A DNA stretch of 64,000 nt from Alphaproteobacteria bacterium HGW-Alphaproteobacteria-18 (GTDB lineage: Bacteria; Pseudomonadota; Alphaproteobacteria; Caulobacterales; Hyphomonadaceae). Below are positions 61,001-64,000 of the stretch, piece by piece. Under the pieces are notes generated by a model. The model saw only the letters and a list, made by a program, of their open reading frames with translations. It searched no databases and had not been told where the DNA came from. Both the position numbers and the translations under genes were made by a program. The DNA lies in NCBI GenBank assembly GCA_002841155.1, contig PHEH01000005.1:62001-126000 (forward strand), in the 5' to 3' direction. Within the stretch, counting starts at the first letter, position 1; every line of letters begins with the position of its first letter.

Positions 61001-61530
61001 CTGCGCGGCGGTCCGTCGCTGTCGATAATTTCGCCCTCGATGATGTCGCCGTCTGCATTGGCAGGGCCGCTGCCAGCCCCTGGGGGCTGGCCGAAGGCGG
61101 CGCTGAGCTGGGTGCGCATATCGGAGAATTCGCGCACGGCGATGCGGGCGCTGATCTCGTTGGCGATGAGGGCGATGGCGGCGGGCAGGGCGATCAGGGC
61201 GAAGTCTATCAGCTCCAGTTGCCGTGCCAGCGATGTATCCCGGAAGAGGGCGAGCACGCCGATCGTTAGAATGAAAATGCCGATCAAGAGGCCGAGGCGA
61301 AAGCCGAAACCGGTGAGCAGCGAGGCGCCCGTAACGGCGGTCTGCGCGCCTGCCGCCGCTGCCAGCCGGCGGCGCTCATAGAGGCCAACGGCCAGCATTG
61401 CGGCGGTGAGAAGCGCGAGTGCCAGGGGGCTGCGCTGGAAGATCGCCATCAGCGCGGCGCCAAAGGGAAAGGCCAGCAGGGATGCAAGGCGCAAGGTGAG
61501 GGCAGTCTGGAGGGGCGCGGGCTGGGTCAC
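60997..61530 (-). CDS. Hypothetical membrane protein
   Basis: 177 residues with about four hydrophobic segments (near 13-30, 38-50, 75-95 and 108-125) and a hydrophilic C-terminal tail rich in Gly, Asp and Glu (GDIIEGEIIDSD). No family recognised. It overlaps the aminotransferase gene end to end and faces away from ecm, 140 bases upstream of the ecm start. The acidic tail repeat IIEGEIIDSD is the only distinctive feature. Confidence 0.6.
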   Translation of the reverse strand: MTQPAPLQTALTLRLASLLAFPFGAALMAIFQRSPLALALLTAAMLAVGLYERRRLAAAAGAQTAVTGASLLTGFGFRLGLLIGIFILTIGVLALFRDTSLARQLELIDFALIALPAAIALIANEISARIAVREFSDMRTQLSAAFGQPPGAGSGPANADGDIIEGEIIDSDGPPRS

Positions 61531-61670
61531 GAGGTCTGGCGGGGTCCGTTTCTATGGTGCAGGATAGGTGGCGTCTGGCAATGCGGGCTGCAAGTGTGGC
61601 AGAGGTGCCGCTTGCCAGCCGGGAGGCGCTCGGCCATGTTGCGCCGCAGCATAGGGGAGGCCAGAAAACC

Positions 61671-63665
61671 ATGACAAAAGCCGCCAAAGATTACCAGCAC
61701 GAACCCGACGAACCCTGGATCTTCCGCACCTATGCGGGCCATTCGACGGCGAAGAAATCCAATGAACTCTACCGGCTGAACCTCTCCAAGGGCCAGACGG
61801 GCCTCTCCATTGCCTTCGACCTGCCGACCCAGACGGCCTATGACGCCGATCATATCCTCAGCCGCGGGGAAGTCGGCAAGGTGGGCGTGCCGGTCAAGCA
61901 TCTGGGCGATATGCGCGCGCTGTTTGCGCAGCTGCCGCTGGAGACGATGAATACCTCGATGACCATCAATGCGCCGGCCGCCTGGATGCTGGCGCTGTAT
62001 GTGGCGCTGGCCGATGAGCGCGGGGATGATCGCAGGAAACTGCGCGGCACGACACAGAACGACATCGTGAAGGAATACCTCTCGCGCGGCACCTATGTGT
62101 TTCCGCCCGAGCCGTCGCTGCGCCTGATCGGCGATATGGTGAGCTGGTGTTATCTGGAAGTTCCAAAATGGAACCCGATGAATGTCTGCTCCTATCACCT
62201 GCAGGAAGCGGGCGCGACGCCGGAACAGGAGCTGGCCTATGCGCTGGCGACCGCCATTGCGGTGCTCGATACCGTGAAGGCCGGCGGGCAAGTTCCAGAA
62301 TCAGACTTTGAAACCGTGTTCGGCCGCATTTCCTTCTTTGTGAATGCCGGGGTCCGTTTCGTAACGGAACTTTGCAAGATGCGGGCGTTCGTCGATCTCT
62401 GGGAAGAGATTGGCCGCGAGCGTTATGGCGTCACCGATCCCAAGGCGCTGCTCTTCCGCTATGGCGTGCAGGTGAACTCGCTGGGCCTGACCGAGCCGCA
62501 GCCGGAAAACAATGTCTACCGTATCCTGATGGAGGCGATGGCGGTGACGCTTTCCAAACGGGCCCGCTGCCGCGCGTTGCAGCTGCCCGCCTGGAATGAG
62601 GCGCTGGGCCTGCCACGCCCCTGGGACCAACAATGGTCGCTGCGCCTGCAGCAGATCCTCGCCTATGAAACCGACCTTCTGGAATTTGAAGACATCTTCG
62701 ATGGCAGCCATGTCATCACCGCCAAGACCGAAGAGCTGAAAGAAAAAGCCCGCGTCGCGCTGGCAGAGATCGACGAGATCGGCGGCGCGCAGGCGGCGAT
62801 CCCGTTCATGAAGGAAAGCCTCGTCGGCGCCCATATCGACCGTATACGCGCAATTGAGTCCGGCGCGCTCACCGTGGTCGGCGTCAACCGCTTCACCGAA
62901 ACCGCAGAGAGCCCGCTGGGCGGCGGGGATGGCGCGATCCAGACGGTCGATCCGGCCGAAGAAGCCGCGCAGGTGCGTGATCTCAAAGCCTGGCGCGCCG
63001 CGCGCGACAATGGCGCCGCCGAGGCTGCCCTCGCTGAGCTGCGCGCAGCCGCCGCCGAGAACCGCAACATCATGGAACCCTCGATCACCTGCGCCAAGGC
63101 GGGCGTGACCACCGGCGAATGGGGCACGGTGCTGCGCGAAGTGTTCGGCGAATTCCGCGCGCCGACGGGGGTTGCCCTCGTCGTTACAAGCAGCGGTGAA
63201 GAAGATGTTGAGAAGGTGAAAGCCGAAGTCGCCCGCGTCTCGATGGCATTGGGCCGTACACTGACATATGTGCTCGGCAAGCCCGGCCTTGATGGCCACT
63301 CCAACGGCGCCGAGCAGATCGCCGCGCGCGGGCGCGAGGTCGGCATGGAGGTTGTCTATGAAGGCATCCGCTTCACGCCCGCCGAGATTGCCGCGCAGGC
63401 CAAGGAAGCCAAAGCGCATGTCGTCGGCCTCTCGATCCTCTCGGGCAGCCATCTTGATCTTGTGCGCGAGACCGTGGCGGAGCTGCGCAAGCTCGGCCTC
63501 GAAAATGTGCCCGTGGTCGTCGGCGGTATCATCCCGCCCGAAGATGGCCGCGCGCTGCGCCAGATGGGCGTTGCGGCGGTCTATACACCCAAGGATTTCC
63601 GGATCACGGAGATCATGGGCGATGTCACCCGCCTTGTTGAAAAAGCCTGGCTTGTGAAGGGATAA
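61671..63665 (+). CDS. ecm: Ethylmalonyl-CoA mutase (B12-dependent)
   Basis: 664 residues from ATG 61671, after GGGAGG. The N-terminal barrel shows the mutase motif EPWIFRTYAGHSTAKKSNELYRLNLSKGQTGLSIAFDLPTQ (in parts), and the C-terminal B12 domain has the DxHxxG motif in PGLDGHSNGAEQIA (about residues 543-556) and SGS near the end. One chain holds both domains, as in MeaA/Ecm rather than two-subunit MutAB. It interconverts (2R)-ethylmalonyl-CoA and methylsuccinyl-CoA. Next to ccr this assignment is much favoured over methylmalonyl-CoA mutase. Confidence 0.93.
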   Translation: MTKAAKDYQHEPDEPWIFRTYAGHSTAKKSNELYRLNLSKGQTGLSIAFDLPTQTAYDADHILSRGEVGKVGVPVKHLGDMRALFAQLPLETMNTSMTINAPAAWMLALYVALADERGDDRRKLRGTTQNDIVKEYLSRGTYVFPPEPSLRLIGDMVSWCYLEVPKWNPMNVCSYHLQEAGATPEQELAYALATAIAVLDTVKAGGQVPESDFETVFGRISFFVNAGVRFVTELCKMRAFVDLWEEIGRERYGVTDPKALLFRYGVQVNSLGLTEPQPENNVYRILMEAMAVTLSKRARCRALQLPAWNEALGLPRPWDQQWSLRLQQILAYETDLLEFEDIFDGSHVITAKTEELKEKARVALAEIDEIGGAQAAIPFMKESLVGAHIDRIRAIESGALTVVGVNRFTETAESPLGGGDGAIQTVDPAEEAAQVRDLKAWRAARDNGAAEAALAELRAAAAENRNIMEPSITCAKAGVTTGEWGTVLREVFGEFRAPTGVALVVTSSGEEDVEKVKAEVARVSMALGRTLTYVLGKPGLDGHSNGAEQIAARGREVGMEVVYEGIRFTPAEIAAQAKEAKAHVVGLSILSGSHLDLVRETVAELRKLGLENVPVVVGGIIPPEDGRALRQMGVAAVYTPKDFRITEIMGDVTRLVEKAWLVKG

Positions 63666-63749
63666 CTCCAGAACTCTGTAGCTGGTCTTGCGGGGCAGGG
63701 TGAAAGCTGACTAACGGAGGGCGAAGTCAGATGACGGAGCCCGCGCGCC

Positions 63750-64000
63750 ATGCCTTCTGCTGCCCCGTTCCAGCTCGGCTGGGAAGAATGGATCGCGCTG
63801 CGCGAGCTCGGCCTTCCCGCCATCAAGGCCAAGATCGATACCGGCGCCAAGACGTCCGCCCTGCATGCCAGCGTGATCGAACCCTTCGGGCCAGCGCATG
63901 CCCCCCAGGTGCGTTTCCTGATCCAGCCTGACCCCAGCGACCCTTCCCTTGAGATCACCTGCTCGGCCCCGGTGGTCGACCGGCGCGAGGTTGCCAGTTC
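63750..64000 (+). CDS. RimK-associated ATP-dependent zinc protease-like protein (partial)
   Basis: The gene starts at ATG 63750 and runs off the right edge; 83 codons are visible. FQLGWEEWIALRELGLPAIKAKIDTGAKTSALHA is the family signature of the RimB/COG4067 retropepsin-like proteins, with the aspartate in DTGAKTSALHA. Such proteins accompany RimK-type ATP-grasp ligases, which may follow to the right. Too little is seen to judge completeness. Confidence 0.85.
   Translation, partial: MPSAAPFQLGWEEWIALRELGLPAIKAKIDTGAKTSALHASVIEPFGPAHAPQVRFLIQPDPSDPSLEITCSAPVVDRREVAS

Noticed and set aside
62301-63452. 383-codon minus-strand frame opposite ecm
   Set aside because: Antisense shadow of a gene with intact mutase and B12 motifs.
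1-64000. Search for CRISPR arrays, IS elements, rRNA and complete tRNA genes
   Set aside because: No regular spaced repeats, transposase genes, rRNA stretches or full cloverleaf genes were recognised; the only tRNA sequence is the 3' fragment at 34,540-34,584.

Overview
The window reads as chromosome of an alphaproteobacterium that carries a genomic island. Clues are the ethylmalonyl-CoA pathway genes (ccr, ecm), an EcfG-like ECF sigma factor, a serC-serA operon with a structured leader, and an efp/epmA/epmB trio. A Hyphomonadaceae or other Caulobacterales-type host is plausible, but that is inference. No rRNA, complete tRNA, IS element or CRISPR array was seen.

Region 1 (1 to about 34,584) is a catabolic island. 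Its right end is a tyrosine integrase (33,019-34,308) next to a 45-base 3' fragment of a tRNA-Arg(ACG) gene (34,540-34,584), which is the expected attachment-site scar. The left end and the intact tRNA lie outside the window. The cargo is a meta-cleavage pathway: Rieske dioxygenase alpha and beta, ferredoxin, extradiol dioxygenase, ACMSD-type amidohydrolase, meta-cleavage hydrolase, hydratase, 4-hydroxy-2-oxovalerate aldolase and acylating acetaldehyde dehydrogenase. Alongside sits a large CoA-thioester module: four acyl-CoA dehydrogenases (two as a probable heteromeric pair), two enoyl-CoA hydratases, a MaoC hydratase, a class III CoA-transferase, two SDRs and a 3-hydroxyisobutyrate-dehydrogenase-like enzyme. 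Two APH-like kinases, a protein/lipid-type phosphatase, two aromatic flavin monooxygenases, a KstD/fumarate-reductase-type flavoprotein, an MFS transporter and GntR, IclR and TetR regulators complete it. No CoA ligase or ferredoxin reductase is in view, so the pathway probably continues to the left.

The likely logic is that an aromatic acid is dihydroxylated, ring-cleaved, decarboxylated and hydrolysed. The dienoate half goes to pyruvate and acetyl-CoA, and the released acid is handled as a CoA thioester. The kinase plus acyl-CoA dehydrogenase combination recalls 4-hydroxyacyl-CoA catabolism by phosphorylation and elimination (LvaA/LvaC, ACAD10/11). Three families of candidate operators tie the island's promoters together.

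Region 2 (34,585-40,500) is signalling: a degenerate sigma-like protein, a four-PAS hybrid histidine kinase, an OmpR-type regulator and an ECF sigma factor.

Region 3 (40,500-64,000) is core genome: efp with its modification enzymes, an Asp/Asn hydroxylase, an odd zinc-ribbon membrane protein, a desaturase, a secreted VWA protein, fatty-acid enzymes, serC-serA, a PagL-like protein, purA, ccr, ecm and the start of a RimK-associated protease gene.
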